From Phallusia fumigata (lineage: Eukaryota; Chordata; Ascidiacea; Phlebobranchia; Ascidiidae): a stretch of 36,174 nucleotides of DNA. Positions 1-19,088 of the stretch are shown here, in pieces. Both the position numbers and the translations under genes were made by a program. Where the stretch lies: NCBI GenBank assembly GCA_008931825.1, contig QXVZ01018530.1, forward strand, positions 1 to 36,174, given 5' to 3'. The stretch's first letter is position 1. Each line of letters starts with the position of its first letter. Under the pieces are notes generated by a model. The model was not told where the DNA came from. It was given only the letters and a program-made list of their open reading frames with translations, and did no database searches.

Positions 1-117
1 GTTGCAAATACCCACTTGTAATGTGTCACAAAGCTTAAACACCTTTTCAAATTAAAATCTTTTTTTGTCCTGCCAGCAGTTGGATGGCAATGCTAAAAAT
101 CATGATTTTTTCCACAG

Positions 118-314
118 AGGAACCAAAGGTTGGGGTAAAAACCATCAAGACATACTGTCAAAGAATGCAAGAAGAGAACATCCAGCGAGCAATTATTGTT
201 GTACAACAGGGCATGACTCCTTCTGCCAAACAATCATTATTTGACATGGCACCAAAATATATTCTAGAGCAGTTTTTGGAACAAGAGTTGCTGATTAATA
301 TTACAGAACATGAG
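118..314 (+). CDS. POLR2E: POLR2E penultimate coding exon
   Basis: 197 nt: two bases finishing a codon, then 65 codons ending at GAG before donor gtatga. Encodes the EEPKVG to ITEHE block of RPB5. Confidence 0.93.
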
Positions 315-1628
315 GTATGAAATGTTTTTTTGTGTTTTTTAAATCAATGTATCTATTTTCATCTCGTGTTCAAAATTCAAGTATCCTCTCAAATGGTTTC
401 CTTGACTTATTTCCAACAAACCATTTTAGCGAAATATAATTAATTTATCACTGAGATAGGGGCCCTGGTAATAATAAATTTTAACATTACCCTTCATAGT
501 TCATACTGCAGATTTTGTTGGATTATTGTGTGCCACCTCCATCAGGGTGGTTGTTTGAGAGAAAAAGTGGCCTATTAGATACCTGTAGAAATTTATTCAC
601 GCTGGTTGTTTCTGTTGATTTGATTGTAAGCTTTTATTAATGCTTCAATTTATTTCTATTATGTTCACTTCTGAGAGCGCCTTAAAAAACACAAATATAC
701 TTATATGCCACAAATATTGCATGTATATCTAGGGCTCCAATACTGTCCTTTTTATGATTATCATTATTTTGAGAGACTATCTCAGAAAATACTGTTGTCC
801 AGATTTCTAAGAAACATCTTTATTTTTTCCTATCTTTAACAAGTTTGGCCACCATATTTTACATAACGAAAGAAACATAATTTTATTCTTGAAACAAAGC
901 AAAGGATTTTTGGTAACATTACCATTGTAAGCTAGCTAGTAGAAGGCCAATTTTGTTGTGAAAACATGTAGATATACTATCCTAAATGAGAAAAAGAATG
1001 GGAACTTTTTCTCAGAAAAATGTTTGTTTCTTTTTGAATAGAAAATTTTTTGTTTCTCATTTTTTCCTAGTTGTCCTTAATTTTGGACCAGTAAAATGGG
1101 CCTTGCATGCAGCGCAATTATCCTATATATATTTCGTACATTAAATGTATTTCACGTATCCAATGTATTGAGTGTGTTGCTTGTACTGCATATATCGCTT
1201 GTTTCCAGGCATCCTTTAACCTACGCTGATGTTTGCGTTTGGTAAACCAACCTTTATAACAACGTATGACACGGCCTACAGGGATATATGCGTTACTTGC
1301 GATGCATACGGCCCATGTGATACAGGATTGTTTGCGAATATACTATACTTTGTTTGCAGGAAGTCCCTACTGGGTATAAATTTAATTTGCCCAAAATTTT
1401 TCTAAACCTGTATGTTTTTTACAGCTTGTACCGGAACATGTTGTACTGACACCCGCTGAAAAGCAGGAGTTGCTGACGAGATACAAACTGAAAGACTATC
1501 AACTACCTAGAATACAAGCCGGTGACCCTGTGGCTCGATACTTTGGACTTAAACGGGGTCAAGTTGTCAAGATTGTAAGACCAAGTGAAACAGCTGGACG
1601 TTATGTAACATACAGACTTGTTCAATGA
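118..1628 (+). CDS. POLR2E: RNA polymerase I/II/III subunit RPB5 (RPABC1), C-terminal two exons
   Basis: Coding exons 118-314 and 1425-1628 (stop TGA 1626-1628). The protein reads [20 protein letters not shown], then ...[10 protein letters not shown]...ITEHE, then [10 protein letters not shown]...[20 protein letters not shown]...[10 protein letters not shown]. This is nearly identical to the conserved C-terminal half of eukaryotic RPB5, the assembly-domain part shared with archaeal RpoH. Family knowledge: RPB5 is a common subunit of nuclear RNA polymerases I, II and III. Acceptor ttttttccacag before 118, donor gtatga at 315, acceptor tttttacag before 1425; the second exon is 67 codons plus stop and ends at the family's usual C-terminus. 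The N-terminal half (roughly 90 residues) must lie left of the window. An ATG at 84 is inside the intron and is not the start. The convergent NIDO gene ends close downstream. Confidence 0.95.
1425..1628 (+). CDS. POLR2E: POLR2E last coding exon
   Basis: Phase 0 start after tttttacag. 67 codons plus TGA. Encodes the LVPEHVV to YRLVQ end of RPB5, including the strongly conserved [20 protein letters not shown] segment. Confidence 0.95.
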   Translation, partial: LVPEHVVLTPAEKQELLTRYKLKDYQLPRIQAGDPVARYFGLKRGQVVKIVRPSETAGRYVTYRLVQ

Positions 1629-1722
1629 TGATTGGAACTTTGTTTGAAGAAAAATGGATTTCAGTTACTGCTATTTGTCATGGTCTAACAAGGAATGGGA
1701 GGCTCACTTTATGTGTCAACGC

Positions 1723-1728
1723 TTTATT
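1723..1728 (-). terminator. Candidate poly(A) signal AATAAA for the NIDO gene
   Basis: TTTATT on the + strand, so AATAAA on the - strand, about 216 nt past the proposed stop codon at 1944-1946. It lies within 100 nt of the POLR2E stop, so the two convergent transcripts probably meet or overlap here. For POLR2E the candidate signals are ATTAAA near 1759 and AATAAA at 2042. Not proven by sequence alone. Confidence 0.35.
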
Positions 1729-1943
1729 ATATGCGATCAAACAGGAACTTGATGGTGCATTAAAAATTCCTTGTCTGCGCTTGTGCAGCATTTTATGCTT
1801 GCGACGAGTGAAAATTCGACCAAAAATCTGAAAACAAAAACACCTTAGAAAGACGAACAATGTTGGAAAAAAATTTCCATCGCCTACGCTAGCAATTAAA
1901 ATTTCTTTGCTTGTGACATCAGAGCTGAGCGCCATGTTGGATG

Positions 1944-2017
1944 TTAAAATGCCATGACTACTGGAAAAACGGGCACAGTATGTATTTCTGGACTGTAAAA
2001 TGAACATTTAAATGGCG
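1944..2017 (-). CDS. Candidate terminal exon of NIDO-domain gene
   Basis: Minus-strand acceptor tattttcgcag precedes 2017. The two leading bases complete the codon left open by the exon at 2092-2334, and the frame runs 23 codons (TPFKCSFYSPEIHTVPVFPV region) to TAA. An AATAAA follows about 216 nt later. An alternative acceptor (ttttacag, about 25 nt further in) would give a shorter tail ending at a TAG. Weak support: short, no homology recognised, chosen by splice phase only. Confidence 0.35.
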
Positions 2018-4938
2018 CTGCGAAAATACTTAAATGCAACCAATAAAAAAACGTTTCTCTGATGTAAACCTTGTGAATTACTCCCACTTACTTTTAATGC
2101 GTTTGCTGCATCTTTGCCCTGCAGTGAGGGCCACCCATTCATACGTGTAGTAATCAGGGTCGTACTGACAATCTCTCTTCACGGTCACAGACCCGTCCTG
2201 CAGGGTTCGACCGGCCTTGCAGAAGTAGAAAGTGTAGAATCTCCACTGTTTGGAAGTGACTGTCTCGAAGAATTCGCCGACTGGACAGACGTTAAATGGG
2301 CGCTTTGGCTCACTTACGACCCCACAGTCTGACCCTAGAATAAGGGAAATATAATTTGGCCGGCTTTGAACGAAAACCTTATAAACACCGGTGAAACGAC
2401 CACGGGTTTGAGAAGGCAATTTTCTACACTACCAAATGGTTGTAACAGTCAAAAACAAGATCGTTTTTTGTGTGACAAGTAAAGCCTAAAGCTTCATATT
2501 AAACATCTGCTTTGTTTAGAAACCACCAAAGTCGTTGACTGCTGGGATACTTAAAAAATGTATTTGTAATATATCGTGATATATCTTGTTAAAGCAGTGC
2601 GGGTAACTAAATAATCAGAGAACAAAGTCAAATGTGGTAGAACTAGCTGAAAATTAAGCATAACCCATTCGACAAAAAGTTGACCATCTTTTTTTTCGAT
2701 TTCTATTTCGCTAGTTATCTGAAATATTTTTGTCTGCACTGGTTGGTTAAGATACAGATATATATCTTATCTTTCTAAACATCGTACATGATGATGAACT
2801 TTCGGTGTTTCTGAACAAAGCCAGGTTGTTGCAAACGCCATTTTATTCTTTCCTCGAAAAAAAATGAATTTTTTAGTATTTAAGAGAATTTTAAGTTGAT
2901 GCGCTATGAAGTTATTGAAATGCTAAACCTGAAAATCAGAACATTATCTGCATAAAAGCAAGCTATTGAAAAAATATAGGAGATATATAAATGTTTATTT
3001 TCCCGGCATAAATTTTTTACTTGGTAGCTATACTAGCCTATGGATGAATAATAACGGGCGCCTTTTTGTTAGTTTATTGGTCAATACTTTTTCCTATTTG
3101 AGTTGATTTCTATCTTTACTTGTTGAAAGAAAACACAGCGACACAATGTCACTAAAGCAACAACCAGGCCGAAAATAGTTACGCACCGTTAGAATATTTG
3201 GGCGCGAAAATGTAAAATGGGACAATTGCTGACCGGGGTAGATTGGTAATTGGTGAACGCGCTGCAGCTACAAAGTGGTTACAAAGCTTTATGACGGGGG
3301 CGCACAAGAGAGTGAGTTTGGCGCATTATAAAAAAACACGACTGTGGGGCACGTTATGGTAGGACCAGTCAGGGGACCTCAGAATTTAACCACGCTTGTT
3401 ATAGGGTGAGAGGGTGGGGTTCAACAGAAAAAGAAACCCTGTCGGGTAGTTTAAGCGCCGGAAGGAAGATATCTAAGGTGGCTCCATGCACTACCAAAAT
3501 CCTGCGGTAAACCGACACCAACTTACAGATCTTACATACAGATAACAAATGCCATGGCCGGACATATGTTAGATCCCACGTCTACTCAAGATTTTGTTTA
3601 GATCTGTCATAACACTGATATAAAATCATAGTTTGCGAGCTCTAAGTCATAAGCTATATTTTCTACCTACAGACATACTACTTTACCGGTAGGCTTCGTG
3701 TCAGCGTTACCACAAACAGGTTTCGCGCAGAATTTTAACGAGCTCCGAGACGCAAAAAGTCTGATTTGCCATTAATTATAATATTAATTTTGAACAGGAG
3801 GTGTCAAATTAACTGTTGTGAACCCATCGTTTTCAGCTACCTCCTCCAGTCTAGCTGTAAGGTCTACTGTATCCGTTAGTTTCAAGTGTATATTACTTGT
3901 CCCCGTGGGCGAAAACGCATGAAGGTTGCGATGTCTTACACGCGGTCAACCAAGTGCATTAGCAAATCGAATGGGTTTTCCTCAAGATTAGATTTTTTAT
4001 TCCAATCAAGATCGCGATTGGATCCAAGAAAGTGCAAAGTCGTTTCTTATTTCAAACGGCATTTAAACGGGGGATTTATCTTACAAAATATTTCTTGCGT
4101 TTATTTTCGACGCTCTTGTGTTTCCCCGAGCAGGAAACCTTAATATTGTTTTAACTCTTGGAACCCGACCGGTAAATCACTAAAGGCGTTATGCTGGCTA
4201 CATTGCAAAATCGAAAAAATAGTCTCAAGACAATCACTTCCGAGGGTAACCATTTTCTATTTATATGAACTTACGAAATGCGGTGCACTCAAGAGGCAAA
4301 TCAGCTCTCCAAATAAATGCTCCGGGCGTGTCAACATTACTTCTTTCGTGAATATTCGACATTGCTTCCGTTCCCGAACCTTCTGCCTCGTGCGAACATT
4401 CGATTGCTCCATCACGCAAAGCAAATATTCCAGCCTAATGTAATACAAACAACTTATGTAAACAAAAAACTGTAATGTTTTAGTTAAAAATAAAGTGTAT
4501 GTTTGTTTGCTTTCTCTGGTTATAGACCTTTGATTTGCTTAATATGACATGTGAAAATTCAAAAAATTACTTGCCTCTTTTAAAAATGTCAGATTTTTTG
4601 TAACTATTAAAACATAAAAACATAATTGGGCGTTCCGTAAAAAGAAAAACATGTGAAAATTAGCCAAACGACATTATGGTGCCTTTAATTTCGGCAACAA
4701 TTTTTGGCCTTTCAAAAGGTCATGGAAAGACAGCATAAAACGGGACCGCAAAATTCTAAAACAAAAGCCGAGAAAGAAGATTAACCGGTTGCGCTTTAGC
4801 AAATCTTACCCTTGCGTAGGTATCTTCCCACATGGTGAACTCAGTGATGTTGTAGAAATAGCCGACATACATTTTGTCTTTATTTCCGGCAAGGATAATT
4901 TGAAAAACATTGCGAACGGAAGATGAGTTGGAGACAAT
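1944..4938 (-). CDS. NIDO-domain extracellular protein, partial (3' exons)
   Basis: Exons in transcript order: 4938-4810, 4434-4275, 2334-2092 and a tentative last exon 2017-1944. The first two join in phase 0 and read NVFQIILAGNKDKMYVGYFY...TMWEDTYAR then AGIFALRDG...RSNVDTPGAFIWRAD. This follows the second half of the NIDO domain of nidogen, alpha-tectorin, SNED1 and MUC4: the FQ.VLA strand, the W before a (A)RAGF-like turn, and the closing SNV..PG.(W/F)..R.D. The next exon is Cys- and aromatic-rich (CGVVSEPKRPFNVCPVGEFF and KQWRFYTFYFCKAG), faintly like dermatopontin-type repeats, but I do not claim that domain. NIDO proteins are secreted or cell-surface matrix proteins. The N-terminal half of the domain and the signal peptide are not found; a single N at 5230 may hide them. 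Confidence 0.75.
2092..2334 (-). CDS. NIDO gene exon with Cys/aromatic-rich module
   Basis: 243 nt between acceptor tttcccttattctag and strong donor GTAAGT. Leading GG joins the C left by exon 4434-4275 to make an Arg codon; 80 codons follow, and one base is left over. Six Cys (residues near 3, 16, 38, 55 and 74, counting only clear ones) plus the run QWRFYTFYFC suggest a disulphide-bonded extracellular module. Family not identified; dermatopontin-like is a guess. Confidence 0.75.
2335..4274 (-). other. Long intron of the NIDO gene
   Basis: About 1.9 kb with no exon I can support on either strand. The splice phases of the flanking exons fit directly together (C plus GG gives Arg), so no intermediate exon is needed. 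The 85-codon + strand frame at 3886-4143 has no recognisable content. Confidence 0.5.
4275..4434 (-). CDS. NIDO gene exon encoding the end of the NIDO domain
   Basis: 160 nt, acceptor acattag, donor GTAAGT. 53 codons plus one base: AGIFALRDGAIECSHEAEGS ... RSNVDTPGAFIWRADLPLEC. The SNV-x-x-PG-x-(W/F)-x-x-R-x-D ending is the hallmark of NIDO domains. An overlapping frame on the same strand is an artefact of reading through the intron. Confidence 0.82.
4810..4938 (-). CDS. NIDO gene exon encoding the middle of the NIDO domain
   Basis: 129 nt, exactly 43 codons, phase 0 at both ends, acceptor aatttag, donor GTAAGA. Encodes NVFQIILAGNKDKMYVGYFY, a putative N-glycosylation site (NIT), and TMWEDTYAR. 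Too short to show as a long open frame but clean in splice sites and phase. Confidence 0.8.
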
Positions 4939-5229
4939 CTAAATTAAAAAGTGTGTAGGGCTACAATAGGTAAATGCAATGGTGGGCTTCAAATTTTTCC
5001 TGCAACGAAGTTCAAATTTTAACCGCTGAACATACTTTGTTTGGCTGTTTTGTTTTAAAATCGTTTCAGACGGACAGTTTACGTAACTTTCTGCAAACCT
5101 TCGACAAGAAAGATGCAATTACATAACGAATAGCCCTATTTTTGTAGCAACATGTGAAAAATTATCCACCATGCAATCTAAACCCAAAATCAGCTAAAAT
5201 CCCCACTTCAACTTGTCTCCGTACAACAT

Positions 5230-5230
5230 N
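5230..5230. other. Single-N contig join
   Basis: Isolated N. At other isolated Ns in this window sequence is clearly missing or duplicated (8820, 17840, 18464, 32194), so this one probably also marks a gap of unknown size. It could hide the 5' exons of the NIDO gene. Confidence 0.5.
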
Positions 5231-8138
5231 TGTGTACACGGTGGCGGGAAGTAATTTGCGATGATGCACTTACGACGTAATACTAAACAAACTCGCCAGT
5301 ACGTTGCGCTGTTTCAGATCGTCGCGCTAACATTAACATACTCTGGAACACAGGTGCAATCGGAAGATCGTCGTATCAGACTAAGTACAGCGTCGTTATA
5401 ATTGGGGACCACAAACTAGGTGTGCGGACGTATAGCAACAGCAATTAAGCAAGATGCAAGGAATCTTAATTTGAAAGCGGTTGATATACCATTGCCACTC
5501 CTTACATCTGACTCAATGCTTTATTTGCCTGTATGCTATTGGTTTAAGTGGTCGTAGGTTCCTTTTGCATGCAAGTCTGTACATCGGGCGATAAAAGATA
5601 ATCGTAAACTTTACAAATGACATTAGTACTGCAGTAACAATTCACTACAGTGATTGAAAACAGCATCGCTAGATTTGACTTTGTTGGTCACCTGGTTTAT
5701 TTAATTTACGCAGATACTATCACTTGCTTTAAATTCGTACTGCTTTTGGACTGCTTTGCGCGGCACATGTTGGTTCATATACAGGTGATGGAGTATTTTT
5801 TCTTGCCGTTTTTTATCTTTCGTGGCATGACCTTTATGATAGCGATAACGTATGACTAAAGCCGACTTTAAAAGCTGTGTGGTCTTTGGGTTATTTTGAC
5901 ATATGCGTGAGAAAGTTTTGAAATATTACAATTTCCAATACCTTTTTAATGATATGCAACAATTGTATTTTTCCACCTTGCCTATTCAACCCAAACGGTT
6001 CCAAAAATTCATTGTCGAAAGAAAACGGCAGCTGTTTATTCGTTTAGAGTTTAGACGATAGTGATTGTTAACCTTTTCCCAGTCGCCACCGCTTTCAAAT
6101 CACCAACCAGTTGTCGCATCGCATTGCGAATTTTCTAATGTTTGAATAACAAAACTATTGTATTTCTGGTGGCATTGGATGTCATGAACGTAATAAAGTA
6201 TCTACTTAACTAACCCTAATGATTCAGCATCCTCGCACCCCTCAGCAACAGATCTCGGACTCCCCCAAGTGCACAGGCCTTGTTTTGTGGTGATGTTTTA
6301 TAGGGACGCAGCAGTCAAGTGTCTTTTGCGAATTTCTTGTTAACGTTGTAGTTCACTGCAAACCTTTCAGATGACCCTCGAAACAGTCGTGTTCCAACTC
6401 AGTTATTTAAATTGTTTGAGGAAGAAAAGCTTTAAAAGCTGGTGCTACTTGGTGACACCATCTGTGGTGCAGAATATCATGACTTTAAAGCTCAAAGCTA
6501 GTCCCGCAAGGTGGCGCCAAAGCAGCATATGTTGGCTTCTCAGCGCTCTTAAACCGACGAGCACTTGGACGAATGCTGCAAGAGGCTCGCCCCATGTACA
6601 CGGACATCAAAATCAAGATTTGTATTCGGAAGCGGCCGGTTTCAAACCCTGTACCAAAGAAAAGAAAAAAACTTTTGATGTTATAAACGTTTGAAGGACG
6701 GACATACAACCTTGCTGCTGTGGAACCACAAGTTTGGTGGGTATAAATAAAACGGACAATTACACAACAACATACCAGTTTTAAACTTGATTTTGACCTT
6801 TTAATTTTGAAACGGTGAAACAGCTTCTTTATTCAGGGATTATTTTTCAAATATTTTGGTTTCAAACCAGTATAATCTTTTTTTGCCTTTACTTAGCGGT
6901 TAACCATAGATTTAACACTTCCAACAGCGAATCTGCGATTAGTAAAACCACTAGGTGGCGTTTTTGTTCACCTGTTGTCTGATTTCTATACCATCGGAAA
7001 ATTCAAATGCTTTTGTTTTTCTGAAAGTTTACTCCATCGTTGCGAGGTGATGAAATGTGTTAGTTGTAATTATCAAATAAATTAGTTTTTTGCCTTTGTC
7101 TTCGGGAAATACGTTTCAATTTGTAATTTTCTGTCACTTCATCTAAGTGGTAGTTAACTGATTAGTTGCGTGGAAGACCGCAGACAATGATAATGGTATT
7201 TTGTGGATAAAAATTTACTATTAAATTTCTGTTATTTGTTTGTGATGTGTAAAGTGTTTCTGATTTTTTAGTCAATTGTAGTATTTGAAAGTTTGTCAGT
7301 GTGAAGTTAAAATGTTTGAATACATTATTTTGCCATGGTTTGCACGTGAGATGATTATTCATGACACACCAAGTAATTTTCAAGTTTGCATGCTAATACA
7401 TATTTTGGTCCAAACTAAACAACCTTCTTGATATTTACTGTCAACTGCAGTGCAACTAAAGCAACAAGCTACAAAGAGTATGTGTTAACATGGCGTGCGA
7501 AGACATTAGGATTTTGACATAATTTGTAAATTGACTCACTGCATTCAGAGGCACCCCTGACCCCTGGCCTACATGTACACCATGTGGCATAAAGCTAAAA
7601 TTGCTACAAACATATGTTGTATCTTTGCTACAAACATATAAGTGCAGCATATATACGTTGCAGTATAATGTCCTAATATTTAAGTTTCCACTGTTCCGTA
7701 CAGTGGAAAATACACTTTTGTATTGTTTATGTTTAATGTCCTCAAAATTTTATTGTGATGAACTCTACTTGTTATGTGTCCATAATGTAGCTTTACAATG
7801 TCAAACATAAATGCTGCACTACAAAAACATATCAATAAACCTGTTGTTTGGAAAAAATATTTGCCTTGAAAACAATTTTAATTGTAATGTATTGTGAACT
7901 TACATCAGACATTAAAACAGATTTTTTATTGTAGATTGGCCTTTCAACAACTTTGCAATTGTCTTTTAGATGTGTAGTATCAAAAGTTTTTGGCTATAGA
8001 CTGATTTAACAACACATTTAAACTTATCAGTTATCAGTTAAGTAATTCATTTTTTTCAAAAAAACAACCATAACAAAATCTTTTTGTAGAATCTTTTTCT
8101 TGTTTAATGCTTTTGTTTCAAATTATATTTTTTCAAAA
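5231..8138. other. Intergenic region, no gene recognised
   Basis: About 2.9 kb, AT-rich. It should hold the promoter and 5' UTR of the kinesin-13 gene near its right end and perhaps 5' parts of the NIDO gene. I checked the open frames at 5650-5859, 6371-6709, 7162-7383, 7456-7650 and 7601-7810 and found no domain or splice-supported exon. A 15-bp direct repeat (TTGCTACAAACATAT) occurs twice near 7596-7640. Confidence 0.5.
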
Positions 8139-17763
<9,625 letters not shown>

Positions 17764-18069
17764 AGTCTCGTTGATATACATGACATCACAACTCCCCTCG
17801 AACCCCACCCCCGTTGCCATCGCAACGTGCACCAAACAGNAATTCGGCGCTAGTCAATATTTAGTGGTTTGCAGAATGTTGGCGACAAACATTATAAGGA
17901 GAATGAACAGACGCAAGTAGGCGAATTGCAAAACAACGAAATTGCATTTAACGTGCTTGCGCGAATAGTTGCAAAAACTTACGGTCCGCATGTTTGGCTA
18001 TACTTTTTAATTACGCACATGATGTACACTGACATTAGTTTCAACTGGACATAAAAAACTAAACGTAGC

Positions 18070-18075
18070 AATAAA
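18070..18075 (+). terminator. Candidate poly(A) signal for kinesin-13
   Basis: AATAAA about 300 nt past the kinesin stop, repeated in copy B near 18695. It would make the kinesin 3' end overlap or meet the convergent small-protein gene. The N at 17840 makes true distance unknown. Confidence 0.35.
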
Positions 18076-18172
18076 ACAATATATCGAAACGGACTTCGTG
18101 TGGTACTGTAGGCGAACGATAAAAATGTATTTTGACATCGGATCATTTCTCATTTAAGCTAGCCAACAAGCG

Positions 18173-18451
18173 TTAACCGTCCTGCTGTTGTTGGTTGGCC
18201 TCAGCCATGGCATCGTTCACGATTTCGCTTGACATTCTATTTGCGCTTTCCTGTTGTTGCTGATCAATTTCGTCAGCGTTGTCAGCAGCCTCTTGTTCGA
18301 CGGGAGCCTGTTCCACTTCTGCGGCAGTGCCGTTTGCCTCCTGCTGATTTTCTTTTGCTTGTTCCTGGGGTTGTTCCTCCACTGGAGCGGGGGCGGCTGC
18401 CTCTTCCTTAGCTGCCTCTTTTGCTGATCCTTTGCCACAAATTGAACCCAT
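18173..18451 (-). CDS. Small acidic, probably N-myristoylated protein, copy A
   Basis: 92 residues. It begins MGSICGKGSAKEAAKEEAAA: Gly2 with small residues and Cys5 fits N-myristoylation plus palmitoylation after Met removal, followed by a short Lys-containing stretch. The rest is almost only Ala, Glu, Gln, Pro, Asp and Asn, ending NQQQQDG, with no membrane segment: intrinsically disordered. This overall design resembles BASP1/GAP-43/MARCKS-type inner-membrane proteins, but I find no specific homology. Single-exon frame; start at the first Met. Copy A is cut by an N 12 nt upstream of the start. Versus copy B it differs by one Glu/Asp change and one silent change. Confidence 0.72.
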   Translation of the reverse strand: MGSICGKGSAKEAAKEEAAAPAPVEEQPQEQAKENQQEANGTAAEVEQAPVEQEAADNADEIDQQQQESANRMSSEIVNDAMAEANQQQQDG

Positions 18452-18629
18452 TTTTGGTGTAGCNAATTCGGCGCTAGTCAATATTTAGCGGTTTGCAGAA
18501 TGTTGACGACAAACATTATAAGGAGAATGAACAGGCGCAAGTAGGCGAATTGCAAAACAACGAAATTGCATTTAACGTGCTTGCGCGAATAGTTGCAAAA
18601 ACTTACGGTCCGCATGTTTGGCTATACTT

Positions 18630-18635
18630 TTTATT
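18630..18635 (-). terminator. Candidate poly(A) signal of small-protein gene (copy B)
   Basis: AATAAA on the minus strand, about 160 nt past the stop. In copy A the same place reads AATTAAAA, giving the weaker ATTAAA, so the alleles may differ in 3'-end signal. Confidence 0.35.
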
Positions 18636-18797
18636 TACGCACATGATGTACACTGACATTAGTTTCAACTGGACATAAAAAAACTAAACGTAGCAATAAA
18701 ACAATATATCGAAACGGACTTCGTGTTGTACTGTAGGCGAACGATAAAAATGTATTTTGACATCGGATCATTTCTCATTTAAGCTAGCCAACAAGCG

Positions 18798-19076
18798 TTA
18801 ACCGTCCTGCTGTTGTTGGTTGGCCTCAGCCATGGCATCGTTCACGATTTCGCTTGACATTCTATTTGCGCTTTCCTGTTGTTGCTGATCAATTTCGTCA
18901 GCGTTGTCAGCAGCCTCTTGTTCGACGGGAGCCTGTTCCACTTCTGCAGCAGTGCCGTTTGCCTCCTGCTGATTTTCTTTTGCTTGTTCCTGGGGTTGAT
19001 CCTCCACTGGAGCGGGGGCGGCTGCCTCTTCCTTAGCTGCCTCTTTTGCTGATCCTTTGCCACAAATTGAACCCAT
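18798..19076 (-). CDS. Small acidic, probably N-myristoylated protein, copy B
   Basis: Same 92-residue protein as at 18173-18451: MGSICGKGS start (Gly2, Cys5), then a disordered Ala/Glu/Gln-rich chain with an Asp where copy A has Glu (VEDQ against VEEQ). Here the upstream sequence is intact: ...ctaaattaaacttcgctacaccaaaaATGG. A ctaccag lies about 30 nt upstream of the ATG and could be a 5'-UTR (or trans-splice leader) acceptor. Convergent with the kinesin-13 gene. This is the anchored copy, so I would treat it as the reference gene. Confidence 0.75.
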   Translation of the reverse strand: MGSICGKGSAKEAAKEEAAAPAPVEDQPQEQAKENQQEANGTAAEVEQAPVEQEAADNADEIDQQQQESANRMSSEIVNDAMAEANQQQQDG

Positions 19077-19088
19077 TTTTGGTGTAGC

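Larger units (their letters stand above)
17841..18463. repeat. Duplicated block, copy A (623 bp, between two Ns)
   Basis: Bounded by N at 17840 and 18464. Nearly identical to 18465-19088, with a handful of substitutions and one A-run length difference. It starts and ends exactly at the Ns, which points to an alternative-haplotype contig placed beside its allele rather than a biological tandem repeat. Confidence 0.9.
18465..19088. repeat. Duplicated block, copy B (624 bp)
   Basis: Counterpart of 17841-18463; its right edge continues without a break into unique sequence (gaagtttaatttag), so copy B is the one anchored in the locus. Confidence 0.9.

Noticed and set aside
84..117. ATG at 84 as a start for POLR2E
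   Set aside because: The segment translates as non-family sequence and is followed by a good acceptor (ttttttccacag) exactly where RPB5 homology begins.
5380..5416. Possible upstream exon of the NIDO gene on the minus strand
   Set aside because: A short frame after a tag acceptor (FVVPNYNDAV..., two Cys) ends at a possible gtatgt donor, but it does not resemble the N-terminal NIDO half and lies beyond the N at 5230.
6485..6709. tRNA-derived SINE suggested by GGTTTCAAACC at 6638-6648
   Set aside because: B-box-like only; no convincing A box upstream, no poly(A) tail with target-site duplication identified.
17869..18054. 61-codon + strand frame repeated at 18493-18678
   Set aside because: Present in both allelic copies, but the differences inside it change amino acids (Gly/Asp, Thr/Ala, Ile/Phe), which is not the pattern of a conserved protein. 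Better read as 3' UTR or spacer.
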